Assembly: GCF_003293595.1 (NCBI RefSeq)
Contig: NZ_CP022162.1
Coordinates: 94,346 to 158,345, forward strand
DNA length: 64,000 nucleotides
From: Microbacterium sp. PM5
Lineage (GTDB): Bacteria; Actinomycetota; Actinomycetes; Actinomycetales; Microbacteriaceae
Direction of reading: 5' to 3'
Below the pieces are notes generated by a model, which did no database searches, was not told where the DNA came from, and was given only the letters and a program-made list of their open reading frames with translations. Of this stretch, positions 24,177 through 32,571 are shown one piece after another. How positions within the stretch are numbered: the stretch's first letter is position 1; every line of letters begins with the position of its first letter. The translations under genes and the position numbers were made by a program.

Positions 24177-25127
24177 ATGACCCGCATCGCGCACACCGAC
24201 ATCGACGTCTTCCCCCTCGCCCTCGGCGGCAACGTGTTCGGCTGGACGGCCGACCGCGAGGAGTCCTTCCGGATCCTCGACGCATTCCACGCCGGCGGCG
24301 GCACCTTCATCGACACCGCCGACTCCTACAGCGCCTGGGCGCCGGGACACACCGGAGGCGAAAGCGAGACGATCATCGGCGCATGGCTCGCCGAGCGCGG
24401 CCACACCGACGTCACGGTGGCCACCAAGGTCAGCCAGCACCCGCAGTTCAAGGGCCTCGCGGCATCCACCGTCCGTGCCGCCGCCGAGGCTTCGCTGGAG
24501 CGGCTGGGCGTCGAGTCGATCGACCTGTACTACGCGCACTTCGACGACGCCGACACGCCCCTGGAGGAGACGGTCGCGGCCTTCGGCCAGCTCGTGTCCG
24601 ACGGTCTCGTCCGCTACACCGCCGTGTCGAACTACTCCGCCGACCGCATTCGCGAGTGGGTGCGCATCGCCCGCGAGCTGGGCGTCGCCGAACCCGTCGC
24701 CATCCAGCCCCACTACAACCTCGTGCACCGCGAGACCGAGAACGACATCGTGCCGGTCGCCGAGGAGTTCGGCCTGTCTCTGGTGCCGTACTTCTCGCTC
24801 GCGAAGGGCTTCCTGACGGGCAAGTACCGTTCCACGGATGCCGCCGCGCACGACACCCCCCGCGCGCAGGGAGCGGCCGTGTATGCCACCCCCCAGGGGC
24901 TTCAGATCATCCAGGTGCTCGAGCGGATCGGCGCCGCGCACGACGTGTCGATCGCCGCGACCGCCCTCGGCTGGCTGCGCGCGAAGCCGACCGTGGTCGC
25001 CCCGATCGCGTCGGCCTCGAAGCTGTCGCAGGTCGCCGACCTTCTCGACGGCGGCCGCGTCGAGCTGACGGCCGACGAGGTGGCCGAGCTCGACGAGGTC
25101 TCGGAGTGGACTCCGACCGACATGTGA
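24177..25127 (+). CDS. Aldo/keto reductase
   Basis: 316 aa NADPH-dependent TIM-barrel oxidoreductase. Catalytic tetrad is visible: Asp/Tyr in IDTADSYSAWAPG, Lys in VATKVSQ, His in LYYAHFDD. A C-terminal cofactor segment reads VVAPIASASKLSQV. Closest in style to the AKR families of general stress/aldehyde reductases. The ATG at 24177 (MTRIAHTDIDVFPLALGG) is preferred to the TTG at 24165. Confidence 0.9.
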   Translation: MTRIAHTDIDVFPLALGGNVFGWTADREESFRILDAFHAGGGTFIDTADSYSAWAPGHTGGESETIIGAWLAERGHTDVTVATKVSQHPQFKGLAASTVRAAAEASLERLGVESIDLYYAHFDDADTPLEETVAAFGQLVSDGLVRYTAVSNYSADRIREWVRIARELGVAEPVAIQPHYNLVHRETENDIVPVAEEFGLSLVPYFSLAKGFLTGKYRSTDAAAHDTPRAQGAAVYATPQGLQIIQVLERIGAAHDVSIAATALGWLRAKPTVVAPIASASKLSQVADLLDGGRVELTADEVAELDEVSEWTPTDM

Positions 25128-25135
25128 GCGCGCCG

Positions 25136-25141
25136 TAGGCT
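25136..25141 (+). promoter_or_regulatory. Putative leaderless -10 of trhO (TAGGCT)
   Basis: TAGGCT followed by six bases (CGAACG) and the GTG start at 25148; no ribosome-binding site is seen. Confidence 0.55.
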
Positions 25142-25147
25142 CGAACG

Positions 25148-25894
25148 GTGTCTGCCGCTCCTGCCGTGCTCAACGTGTCCGCTTACCTGTTCACCGCGCT
25201 CACGGATGCCGCGCAACTGCGCGGGCCGATGCGGGAGCGGGCGGTCGCTGCGGGGCTGAAGGGGACGATCATCCTCGCCGAGGAAGGGATCAATCTCTTC
25301 CTGGCGGGTGCGGCGGAGCCGTTGCGCGCCTACCTCGACGAGCTTCGCGCCGACCCTCGCTTCGCCCCGCTGCGGGCTACCGAGAGCTGGTCTTCCGCGC
25401 AGCCGTTTCGCAAGATGCTGGTGAAGCTCAAGCGGGAGATCATCCGGATGGACCGCCCGACGATCCGCCCGGCAGAGGGGCGCGCTCCGGCGGTCTCGCC
25501 GGAGACGCTGCGCCGCTGGCTCGATCAGGGGCACGACGACGCGGGCCGCGAGGTCGTCATGCTCGACACCCGCAACGCCTTCGAGGTCGACGACGGTGCC
25601 TTCGAAGGGGCCCTGGACTGGCGGCTGGAGCGTTTCACGCAGTTTCCGGATGCCGTCGCCGCACATCGTGGCGAGCTGCGCAACAAGACGGTCGTCAGCT
25701 ACTGCACCGGCGGCATCCGGTGCGAGAAGGCTGCGCTCGTCCTTCGCGAGGAGGGCGTCGAGGCCTGGCAGCTCGATGGCGGCATCCTGGGGTGGTTCGC
25801 TGCGCAGGGGCAGGCGCACTACCGCGGCGACTGCTTCGTGTTCGATGAGCGCGTCGCCGTCGACAGTGCACTCGCACCGGCCACGGCGGGCTGA
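25148..25894 (+). CDS. trhO: tRNA uridine-34 hydroxylase TrhO (YceA/UPF0176, rhodanese)
   Basis: 248 aa. TrhO catalyses oxygen-dependent 5-hydroxylation of the wobble uridine in some tRNAs. An N-terminal acylphosphatase-like domain carries GLKGTIILAEEGINLFLAG. A rhodanese domain follows with VMLDTRNAFEVDDGAFEGA and active-site loop YCTGGIRCEKAALVL, then DGGILGWF and a short C-terminal CFVFDERVAVD. Family length is 240-330. GTG start at 25148 with leaderless -10. Confidence 0.9.
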   Translation: MSAAPAVLNVSAYLFTALTDAAQLRGPMRERAVAAGLKGTIILAEEGINLFLAGAAEPLRAYLDELRADPRFAPLRATESWSSAQPFRKMLVKLKREIIRMDRPTIRPAEGRAPAVSPETLRRWLDQGHDDAGREVVMLDTRNAFEVDDGAFEGALDWRLERFTQFPDAVAAHRGELRNKTVVSYCTGGIRCEKAALVLREEGVEAWQLDGGILGWFAAQGQAHYRGDCFVFDERVAVDSALAPATAG

Positions 25895-25932
25895 GGGCGG
25901 CACGGGCAGCGGTGCGTGTCCGTGACGGCGAG

Positions 25933-25938
25933 TAGGCT
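25933..25938 (+). promoter_or_regulatory. Putative leaderless -10 (TAGGCT) of the AlkZ-like gene
   Basis: TAGGCT, six bases (CGCGGC), then the ATG at 25945. Same geometry as at trhO just upstream, so the two genes appear to have separate promoters. Confidence 0.55.
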
Positions 25939-25944
25939 CGCGGC

Positions 25945-27021
25945 ATGCATCACCTGAGTCGGGAGCAGGCGCGACGCATCGCCGTGCGCGCTCAGCTGCT
26001 CGACGCCGACCGCCCCGGAGATGTCGTCGAAGTCGGCGAACAGCTCGGGTCGATCAAGATCGATCCCACGGCCACGATCGCGCCCGCTGAGCAGACCATC
26101 CCGTTCACCCGGATCGGCTGGGGGTACGAACCCGGCCAGCTCACCAAGGCGGTCGAGGACGATCGGACGCTGTTCGAGTTCGACGGGCAGTTCCACGCGG
26201 CATCCCTGCGACCTGCACTGCTCGCAGGCATGCGTGCGCGGGTGTTCCGAGCGCAGGCGGCGGGCTGGTTGGAGGCGAATGCGCGTTTTCGCGCAGACGT
26301 TCTCGCGCGCCTGCGCGCCGACGGCCCGTTGCTGGCGGGCCAGATCGACGATACGAGCCAGGTCGCGCACAAGGACGAGGCCGGCTGGTACGGCTCGAAC
26401 CAGGTGCCGCGGATGCTCGACCTGCTGTCCTCCGTCGGCGAGGCGGCGGTCGTCGGCCGCGAGGGCCGCCAGCGCGTGTGGGACCTGGGTGAGCGGGTGT
26501 ACGCCGACGTGCCCGTGATCGATCCCGACGAGGCGGCGCGCGTGCTGCAAGAGCGCCGGCTGCAGGCCGCCGGCATCGCGCGGCAGAACTCGCGATGGAC
26601 GCCGGTGGGCACCGTGGGGGAGCCGGCAACGGTCGAGGGATCGTCATGGTCATGGCGGGTCGATCCGGCAGCACTCGCCGCGCTCGACGACGACGCCGGA
26701 GGTCGGGTGGCGATCCTCAATCCGTACGACGGCATGCTCTTCGACCGTCCACGGTTGACCGAGCTCTTCGAGTTCTCCTTCGTGCTCGAGCAGTTCAAGC
26801 CCAAGGCCCAACGTCGCTACGGATACTTCGCACACCCCATCCTCGTGGGTGATCGCTTCGTCGGTCTCCTGGATGCCGAGCTGGACAAGAAGAAGGAGAA
26901 CCTCGTGGTGACCGCCGTGCACGAGTTCATCGAGCTCGAACCCGAGGAGCGCGAGATGGTGGAGGCCGAGATCGGTGATCTGGCCGACTGGCTCAGTGTT
27001 CCCGTTCAACGGGCGCGGTGA
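25945..27021 (+). CDS. AlkZ/YcaQ-like winged-helix DNA glycosylase family protein
   Basis: 358 aa, HTH_42 family. Characterised members (Streptomyces AlkZ, E. coli YcaQ) unhook DNA interstrand crosslinks or excise bulky alkylpurines. The tandem winged-helix body is recognisable from SREQARRIAVRAQLLDA through RVAILNPYDGMLFDRPRL and RRYGYFAHPILVGDRFVGLLDAELDK (in parts). At the catalytic position, where AlkZ has QxQ and YcaQ has QxD, this protein reads Lys-Ile-Asp (LGSIKIDPTATIAP). So the acidic residue is kept but the Gln is replaced, which may mean altered or lost glycosylase activity. Followed 33 bp later by a QW-repeat gene. Confidence 0.82.
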   Translation: MHHLSREQARRIAVRAQLLDADRPGDVVEVGEQLGSIKIDPTATIAPAEQTIPFTRIGWGYEPGQLTKAVEDDRTLFEFDGQFHAASLRPALLAGMRARVFRAQAAGWLEANARFRADVLARLRADGPLLAGQIDDTSQVAHKDEAGWYGSNQVPRMLDLLSSVGEAAVVGREGRQRVWDLGERVYADVPVIDPDEAARVLQERRLQAAGIARQNSRWTPVGTVGEPATVEGSSWSWRVDPAALAALDDDAGGRVAILNPYDGMLFDRPRLTELFEFSFVLEQFKPKAQRRYGYFAHPILVGDRFVGLLDAELDKKKENLVVTAVHEFIELEPEEREMVEAEIGDLADWLSVPVQRAR

Positions 27022-27054
27022 GGCGCGCGGGTCTGGCGAGGGAGGGGTGTGCGC

Positions 27055-28020
27055 ATGATCGACGAGACGGTTCGGGACTGGCTGCTCGATTCGGACCCCA
27101 CGCTGCGATGGCAGGTCGAGCGCGACCTCCTGGACGAACCCGCCGAGGTGTGGCGCGCGACGCGCGCCCGAATCCCTCTCGAGGGCGACGGCGCGCGTCT
27201 GCTTTCGTATCAGGATCCCGACGGGCAGTGGGCGGGCGGCGCCTTCTTTCCGGACGGCTTCGATGTCGCCACCCAGGATGAGATTCCCGGTCAGCCGTAC
27301 ACCGCGACGACCTGGACACTGACGACCCTGCGCGAGTGGGGGATGGATGCCGCCGCGCTCGGCGACACGGCCGACCGGCTGGCCGTGAGCGCCCGTTGGG
27401 AGTACGACGATCTGCCCTATTGGGACGGTGAGGTCGATGTCTGCATCAACGCGATGACGCTGGCGAACGGGGCGTGGCTGGGTCGCGACATGTCGCCGCT
27501 CGCCGCGTGGTTTGACGCTCATCAGCTGCCGGACGGCGGCTGGAACTGCGAGTGGGTCGACGGGTCGGTGCGCTCATCGTTCCACTCGACGATCAATGCC
27601 GTGCGCGGCCTGCTCGCGTATGAGGAGCTGACCGGTGACAGCTCTGTGACGGCCTCGCGGCGACGAGGCGAGGAGTACCTGCTCGCCCGGCGTCTGCGCA
27701 CCCGCCTGTCGACCGGCGAACAGGTCGGACCCTGGACGGATCTGCTCGTGTATCCCTACCGAGCGCCGTTCAGTGCGCTGAAGGCCGCCGACCACGTCAC
27801 GGCGGCGGCCGTGCGCGACGGCATCCCGCTCGATCCGCGTGCCGCGGACACTCTCGAGATCGTGCGTGCCGGCTGTCAGAGCGACGGTCGCTGGCTACAG
27901 GGGTTTCACTTTCCCGGCGAGGTGTGGTTCCCCCTGGATGTCGAGGTCGGTGAGCCCTCCAGATGGGTGACGTTCCTCGCACTGCGCGCGCTGTCGCGGG
28001 CGGGAGCGGCGTCGGCCTGA
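27055..28020 (+). CDS. QW-motif alpha/alpha-toroid protein (squalene-cyclase-like repeats)
   Basis: 321 aa. Contains QxxDGxW-type motifs (QDPDGQW near residue 60, QLPDGGW near 158, a degenerate QSDGRW near 278), typical of the prenyltransferase/squalene-cyclase alpha-alpha barrel. The DxDD catalytic motif of class II cyclases is absent and the protein is half-length, so it is unlikely to cyclise squalene. The ATG at 27055 has GGAGGGG 7 nt upstream, better than the GTG at 27049. Function unknown; it may be co-transcribed with the AlkZ-like gene. Confidence 0.75.
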   Translation: MIDETVRDWLLDSDPTLRWQVERDLLDEPAEVWRATRARIPLEGDGARLLSYQDPDGQWAGGAFFPDGFDVATQDEIPGQPYTATTWTLTTLREWGMDAAALGDTADRLAVSARWEYDDLPYWDGEVDVCINAMTLANGAWLGRDMSPLAAWFDAHQLPDGGWNCEWVDGSVRSSFHSTINAVRGLLAYEELTGDSSVTASRRRGEEYLLARRLRTRLSTGEQVGPWTDLLVYPYRAPFSALKAADHVTAAAVRDGIPLDPRAADTLEIVRAGCQSDGRWLQGFHFPGEVWFPLDVEVGEPSRWVTFLALRALSRAGAASA

Positions 28021-28123
28021 GTGGGCCGTCACACGACGAAACGCGATTGGTCCTCGACCGCGCTCGACCGCGACGATGGGTCGGTCATCGACGCCCGATC
28101 CGTCGATGTCGACAGGAGGACCC

Positions 28124-29434
28124 GTGAGCAGGCGAGCATTCAGCACACGGCAGCTGCACGACCGGCCGCGGCGAGACCACGGCGCGATCGCGGCGGCCCG
28201 TGCGACACCGATCTATCTCACCGCCGGCTTCGAGTTCGGCGAGTACGACGACGCCGCCGCGCATTTCGGTCGGGGAGAGGGCTACGCCTACACGCGCATC
28301 GGCAATCCGACGATCGACGCGGTCGAGCACACCCTGGCCGCCCTGGAAGGCGGCTCGCAGGCACTGCTGCTGGCCAGCGGCCAGGCGGCGACGACGGTCG
28401 CTTTGCTTTCGCTGCTCGAAGCGGGGCAGCACATTGTGGCATCGACCCACATCTACGAGGGAACCCGCGGCCTGTTGCGCGAAAACCTGCCACGTTTGGG
28501 CGTGACGACCGATTTCGTCAGCGAGATCGACGACCTCTCCGCCTGGGAGGCCGCCATCCTCCCGACGACCCGTGCGCTGTTCGCAGAATCGATCTCCAAC
28601 GCGAGCAACCGACTCGTCGACATTCCGGCGCTTGCGGCGCTCGCGCATCGGCACGGGATCGTTCTGGTCATCGACAACACCTTCGCCACTCCGTACCTCG
28701 TCCGACCGCTCGAGCTCGGCGCCGACATCGTGGTCCACTCTGCGAGCAAGTTCCTCGCCGGCCACGGCAGCGTGCTCGGCGGCGCCATCGTCGACAGTGG
28801 CCGTATCGACGCCGCGACGATCGCGCAGACCTACCCGCATCTGGTGGCGCCGGGTCGGGGCGGCGCGCCGAGCATCTTCGAGCGGACGGGCGCAGACGCG
28901 CGCATCGCGTATGCCCGTGAGTCGGTTGCTCCGCGATTCGGCCCCACGCCCTCGCCGCTGAACGCGTTTCTGATCGGACAGGGCATCGAGACTCTCAGCT
29001 TGCGGGTCGAGCGCCAGAGCGCCAACGCGTGGGCACTCGCGCAATGGCTGGAAGCGCGCCCCGAAGTGGCCGCGGTCGACTACGTCGGTCTCGCTTCGCA
29101 TCGCGATCATCAACTCGCCCAGCGCGATCTCGCCGACGGGTTCGGATCCGTGTTCAGCTTCACACTCCACGGTGACGCCCAGACGGCGCGCCGGTTCGTC
29201 GAGGCCCTCGACGTCTTCACCCACATGACGCACCTCGGCGATGTGCGCTCGCTCGTGCTGCACCCGGCATCCACCTCCCACGCGGCGCTGACCGACGCCG
29301 AGCGCGCCGCGGTCGGCGTGCACCCCGGAACGCTGCGGGTCTCGATCGGCATCGAAGACGTCCACGACTTGATCGACGACCTCGCCCAGGCGTTGTCGGT
29401 CGCCAGCGACGTTCCCGTCGCGGTGCTCGCGTGA
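28124..29434 (+). CDS. metY: O-acetylhomoserine sulfhydrylase-type PLP enzyme (MetY family)
   Basis: 436 aa Cys/Met metabolism PLP enzyme. Features: ATPIYLTAGFEF, YAYTRIGNPTIDAVEHTLAALEGG, VIDNTFATPYLVRPLELGAD and the PLP lysine in VVHSASKFLAGHG. The length fits O-acetylhomoserine aminocarboxypropyltransferase (direct sulfide incorporation into homocysteine) rather than the shorter MetB. GTG start at 28124 with AGGAGGA 4-5 nt upstream. It overlaps the next gene, a flavin monooxygenase, by GTGA, so the pair is translationally coupled. Confidence 0.88.
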   Translation: MSRRAFSTRQLHDRPRRDHGAIAAARATPIYLTAGFEFGEYDDAAAHFGRGEGYAYTRIGNPTIDAVEHTLAALEGGSQALLLASGQAATTVALLSLLEAGQHIVASTHIYEGTRGLLRENLPRLGVTTDFVSEIDDLSAWEAAILPTTRALFAESISNASNRLVDIPALAALAHRHGIVLVIDNTFATPYLVRPLELGADIVVHSASKFLAGHGSVLGGAIVDSGRIDAATIAQTYPHLVAPGRGGAPSIFERTGADARIAYARESVAPRFGPTPSPLNAFLIGQGIETLSLRVERQSANAWALAQWLEARPEVAAVDYVGLASHRDHQLAQRDLADGFGSVFSFTLHGDAQTARRFVEALDVFTHMTHLGDVRSLVLHPASTSHAALTDAERAAVGVHPGTLRVSIGIEDVHDLIDDLAQALSVASDVPVAVLA

Positions 29435-30747
29435 GCCGGCTGCAGCACTTCGGCTGGTTCCTGGCGCGCGGGTTCGGGCCGCATGGCTGGGGGCATCCGT
29501 ACCTGGACTGGAACTGGGACTGGACGCGTCCCGATCTCTACCAGCAGTCCGCACGAGAGCTCGAACGTGCCGGCTTCGAGTTCGTGCTCATCGAGGACGC
29601 GCCCTCGCTCGGCTCGCCCGAGACCATCGACCTGCGCGTACGGCACGCCTTCGGCGGTCCGAAGCTCGACCCGCTGCTGCTGGCCCCGTACCTCTTCCAA
29701 GCGACGACCCGCCTGGGTGTGATCCCGACGGTCAACCCGGCCGCGTACCTTCCCTACACGGCCGCCCGCCAGTTCGCGACGCTGCAGCATCTCAGCGGCG
29801 ACCGGCTCGGATTGAACGTCGTGACCGACACCGGAAGCGCCCGCCACTTCGGTGGCGCTCCACAGCTGAGTCATGACGCGGCCTACGATCGCGCCGAGGA
29901 GTGGCTCGACGGCATCCGCGCCCTCTGGAACTCGTGGGGTGAGGGGTCGCTGGTGCGCGATGCGGCCACCGGCGTCTACGCCGACGGCACGAAACTGGAT
30001 CCGGTGCGACACCGCGGCGAGTACTTCGCTTTCGACGGCCCGCTCAATGCCGTGCCGTTCCGGCGCGGCGAACCCGTCATCGCCTCACCCGGAGGGTCGG
30101 GGCGTGGGCTCGGCTTCGCGGGCGCGAACTCCGACATCCAACTGGCGCTCGCGCCGCTGACGGAGCAGAGCGTGCGCGCCTACCGCGCGAAGATCCACGC
30201 CGCCGCCGCGGAGCGCGGGCGGGCGCCGTCCGACGTCAAGATCCTGTTCGCGCTGCAGCCGGTGATCGTCTCGTCGGCGGAGGAGGCGGACCGGGTCGTC
30301 GCCGCCTCCGCGCACCCCGACGACGCCGCTCTGCGTGTGATCGCCCAACGGCAGTCGAGCGACCTCGAGACCGACCTCACCGTCCTCGATCTGGATGCTC
30401 CGCTGCCGGAAGGCATTTTCGCTGAACACGTCTCGCAAGGATCCATCCGTCGGCTCATCGGCGACCGGGATGCCGCGACCGCGCCACTGCGGACCCACCT
30501 CACCGCGCTGTCACGGGCGGGTCGCATCTCGGACCGCACCGGCTTCGTGGGCACGGCGGAGGAGTTCGCCGATCTCGTCGAGGAACTCGGCGAGTGGGGC
30601 AACGACGGGGTGCTGCTGTGGGGCGACCTGCACCCCGTGACGATCCACCGCACGCTCGACGAGCTCGTACCGGTGCTGCGTCGCCGCGGCATCCTGCGCG
30701 ACGAGCTGTCGGACGGCGGCCTGCGCGCGAGCCTGCAGTCGTTCTGA
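29431..30747 (+). CDS. NtaA/DmoA-type FMN-dependent monooxygenase
   Basis: 438 aa luciferase-like monooxygenase of the NtaA/SnaA/DmoA group. Members oxidise sulfides, nitrilotriacetate or dibenzothiophene derivatives with FMNH2. Motifs include FGWFLARGFGPHGWG, FEFVLIEDAPSLG, TVNPAAYLPYTAARQFATL and GLNVVTDTGSA. Coupling to metY by a 4-bp overlap suggests that it releases sulfur from organic sulfur compounds for homocysteine synthesis; this is inference from context. It ends before a complex inverted repeat. Confidence 0.83.
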   Translation: MSRLQHFGWFLARGFGPHGWGHPYLDWNWDWTRPDLYQQSARELERAGFEFVLIEDAPSLGSPETIDLRVRHAFGGPKLDPLLLAPYLFQATTRLGVIPTVNPAAYLPYTAARQFATLQHLSGDRLGLNVVTDTGSARHFGGAPQLSHDAAYDRAEEWLDGIRALWNSWGEGSLVRDAATGVYADGTKLDPVRHRGEYFAFDGPLNAVPFRRGEPVIASPGGSGRGLGFAGANSDIQLALAPLTEQSVRAYRAKIHAAAAERGRAPSDVKILFALQPVIVSSAEEADRVVAASAHPDDAALRVIAQRQSSDLETDLTVLDLDAPLPEGIFAEHVSQGSIRRLIGDRDAATAPLRTHLTALSRAGRISDRTGFVGTAEEFADLVEELGEWGNDGVLLWGDLHPVTIHRTLDELVPVLRRRGILRDELSDGGLRASLQSF

Positions 30748-30767
30748 CGCCGCGACCGAGGGCGCGG

Positions 30768-30871
30768 CGTTTCGACGCGCTGCGCTCGCTCAACGACCGG
30801 GGGGTTTGTAGCCCGGTCGTTGAGCGAGGAGCGCAGCGACGAGTCGAAACGCAGACGAGTCGAAACGCAGA
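30768..30871. repeat. Interspersed hairpin repeat plus 16-bp tandem duplication
   Basis: Imperfect arms 30768-30800 (CGTTTCGAC, CGCTGCGCTC, GCTCAACGACCGG blocks) and 30813-30851 fold back with small bulges around GGGGTTTGTAGC. Immediately after, ACGAGTCGAAACGCAG occurs twice in tandem (30839-30854, 30855-30870). Genes converge from both sides, so it can serve as a bidirectional terminator. Elements containing TCGTTGAGCGAGGAGCGCAGCGAC-like sequence are, to my knowledge, dispersed in Microbacterium-type genomes (REP-like); copy number cannot be tested here. Confidence 0.8.
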
Positions 30872-30891
30872 CGAGCGAAGCGGGGGCGAGG

Positions 30892-31821
30892 TCAGCCCAG
30901 GCCGTTGGACTTCAGCCAGGCGGCGGCGATGTCCTTCGTGGACTTCTGGTCGACCTTGGACTCGACGTTCAGCGCGACGAGGCCCTCGGGGGTGAGCTTC
31001 GCGTCCACCGCGTTGATGACGTCCGCCGCGTCGGCCGGGAACGAGCTTCCCACGAGCGGCACGACGTGCGACGCGAGGAACAGACCCTTCGGGTCTTCCA
31101 GCGTCACGAGGTTCTTCGTCTTGATGCTCGGGTCGGCGCTGTACACGTCGGCCAGCTGGATGCCGCCGGCGACGAGCTCGTCGACGGTCGTGTCGGCCGT
31201 GGCGCTGAAAGTCACCGTGACGCCGTACTTGTCCTTCAGTCCGGTCGGACCGTAGGGGCGCTGTTCGAGCTCGGGCGCGCCGCCGAGGACGAGGTTCGGC
31301 ACGTTCGCCAGGTCAGCGATGCTCTTGAGGTTGTGCTGCGCTGCGAAGGCCGCCGTCACGTTGTAGGAGTCCTGGTCGGTCGCCGACGCCTGGTCGAGCA
31401 CGCTCAGTCCTTCGGGCAGTGCCTTCTTGAGGGCCGCGTACACGTCCTCGGTGGTCGTGGCGGTGGTGCTCTTGTCGAAGTACTGCAGAAGGTTTCCGGT
31501 GTACTCCGGGGTCAGCGAGATCGTGCCGTTCTGCAGTGACGGCACGATCGCGTCGCGCTGTCCGATGTTGAACTTGCGGTCCACCGTGAAGCCGGCGCCT
31601 TCGAGCGCCTGAGCGTAGATCTCGGCGATGATCTCGTTCGAGTAGTAGGCCTGCGAGCCGATGGTGATCGTCTCGGACGAGCCGGTCGCGCCGCCGGTGG
31701 CGGCCGGCTGCTCGAGGGAGCCGCTGGAGCCGCAGCCGGTGAGGGCGAGGGCGGTGACGGTGAGCGCCGTGGCCGCCAGGGCCAGGCGCGCTCCTACGCG
31801 GGAGGTGCGCAGTGCGGACAT
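30892..31821 (-). CDS. opuCC: Glycine betaine/choline-type ABC transporter substrate-binding lipoprotein
   Basis: 309 aa. Lipoprotein signal with Leu-Thr-Gly-Cys (Cys about 30) and Gly/Ser tether, then the OpuAC/OsmF-type solute-binding domain: ITIGSQAYYSNEIIAEIYAQ, LTPEYTGNLLQY, QLADVYSADPSIK, ASHVVPLVG. Binds quaternary amine compatible solutes in relatives; the exact ligand is not predictable. Last gene of the leftward four-gene importer operon, 36 bp after the permease. Confidence 0.88.
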   Translation of the reverse strand: MSALRTSRVGARLALAATALTVTALALTGCGSSGSLEQPAATGGATGSSETITIGSQAYYSNEIIAEIYAQALEGAGFTVDRKFNIGQRDAIVPSLQNGTISLTPEYTGNLLQYFDKSTTATTTEDVYAALKKALPEGLSVLDQASATDQDSYNVTAAFAAQHNLKSIADLANVPNLVLGGAPELEQRPYGPTGLKDKYGVTVTFSATADTTVDELVAGGIQLADVYSADPSIKTKNLVTLEDPKGLFLASHVVPLVGSSFPADAADVINAVDAKLTPEGLVALNVESKVDQKSTKDIAAAWLKSNGLG

Positions 31822-31857
31822 GAGGGGTGCCTTTCGTTGGGTGCTGTGAGGAGGGAG

Positions 31858-32571
31858 TCAGGATGCCGTGGCGGGCCGGTTCGCCGGCCGTGCACGCGCG
31901 GCGCGACCGGCGACGCCGCGCGGCACGACGATGCGCTGCAGCAGCGCGAAGATTCCGTCGATGACGAGTGCCAGGGCGACGACGAGGAGGGAGGCGCCGA
32001 GGATCTGGGCGGTGTCGCGCAGCTGGATGCCCTGGATGATGTAGAAGCCCAGGCCGCCGAGACCGACATAGGTGGCGATCGTCACGGTGGCGACGACCTG
32101 CAGGGTCGCGGAACGGACGCCGCCGATCAGCAGTGGCAGGCCGAGCGGCACCTCGACCTTCCAGAGGATCTGGCGGCCGGTCATGCCGACCGCGCGCGCC
32201 GCGGAGATCGTGGACCGGTCGATCGCCTCGAAGCCGGCGTAGGCGCCGGCGAGGATGGAGGGAATCGCGAGGATGACGAAGGCCACGACGGCGGCCTGGC
32301 TCTTGTAGACGACGCCGACCAGCAGATACAGCAGCACGACCAGACCGAGCGTGGGGATGGCCCGCGCCGCCCCGGAGAGGGCGACCGCGAATTCCCGTCC
32401 GCGGCCGGTGTGGCCGATCGCCCAACCGGCGGGGATGGCGATGAGCGCTGCGACGAGAACCGAGCCGAAGGTGAACGCCAGGTGCTGAGCGATCGCCTCG
32501 GGCAGCGGGAGCGAGCCGGTGAGGCGGTCGGGGGAGAAGATCCACGCGAAGGCGTCGGCGAAGAGGTTCAT
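31858..32571 (-). CDS. opuCD: Compatible-solute ABC transporter permease (OpuCD-like)
   Basis: 237 aa with five to six membrane helices. The EAA-like coupling loop is AARAVGMTGRQILWKVEVPLGLPLLIGG (in parts: AVGMTGRQILWKVEVPLG), followed by TIATYVGLGGLGFYIIQG. The ATG at 32571 (MNLFADAFAWIFSP) overlaps the upstream permease stop by 4 bp. Pairs with the other permease as a heterodimer. Confidence 0.88.
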   Translation of the reverse strand: MNLFADAFAWIFSPDRLTGSLPLPEAIAQHLAFTFGSVLVAALIAIPAGWAIGHTGRGREFAVALSGAARAIPTLGLVVLLYLLVGVVYKSQAAVVAFVILAIPSILAGAYAGFEAIDRSTISAARAVGMTGRQILWKVEVPLGLPLLIGGVRSATLQVVATVTIATYVGLGGLGFYIIQGIQLRDTAQILGASLLVVALALVIDGIFALLQRIVVPRGVAGRAARARPANRPATAS

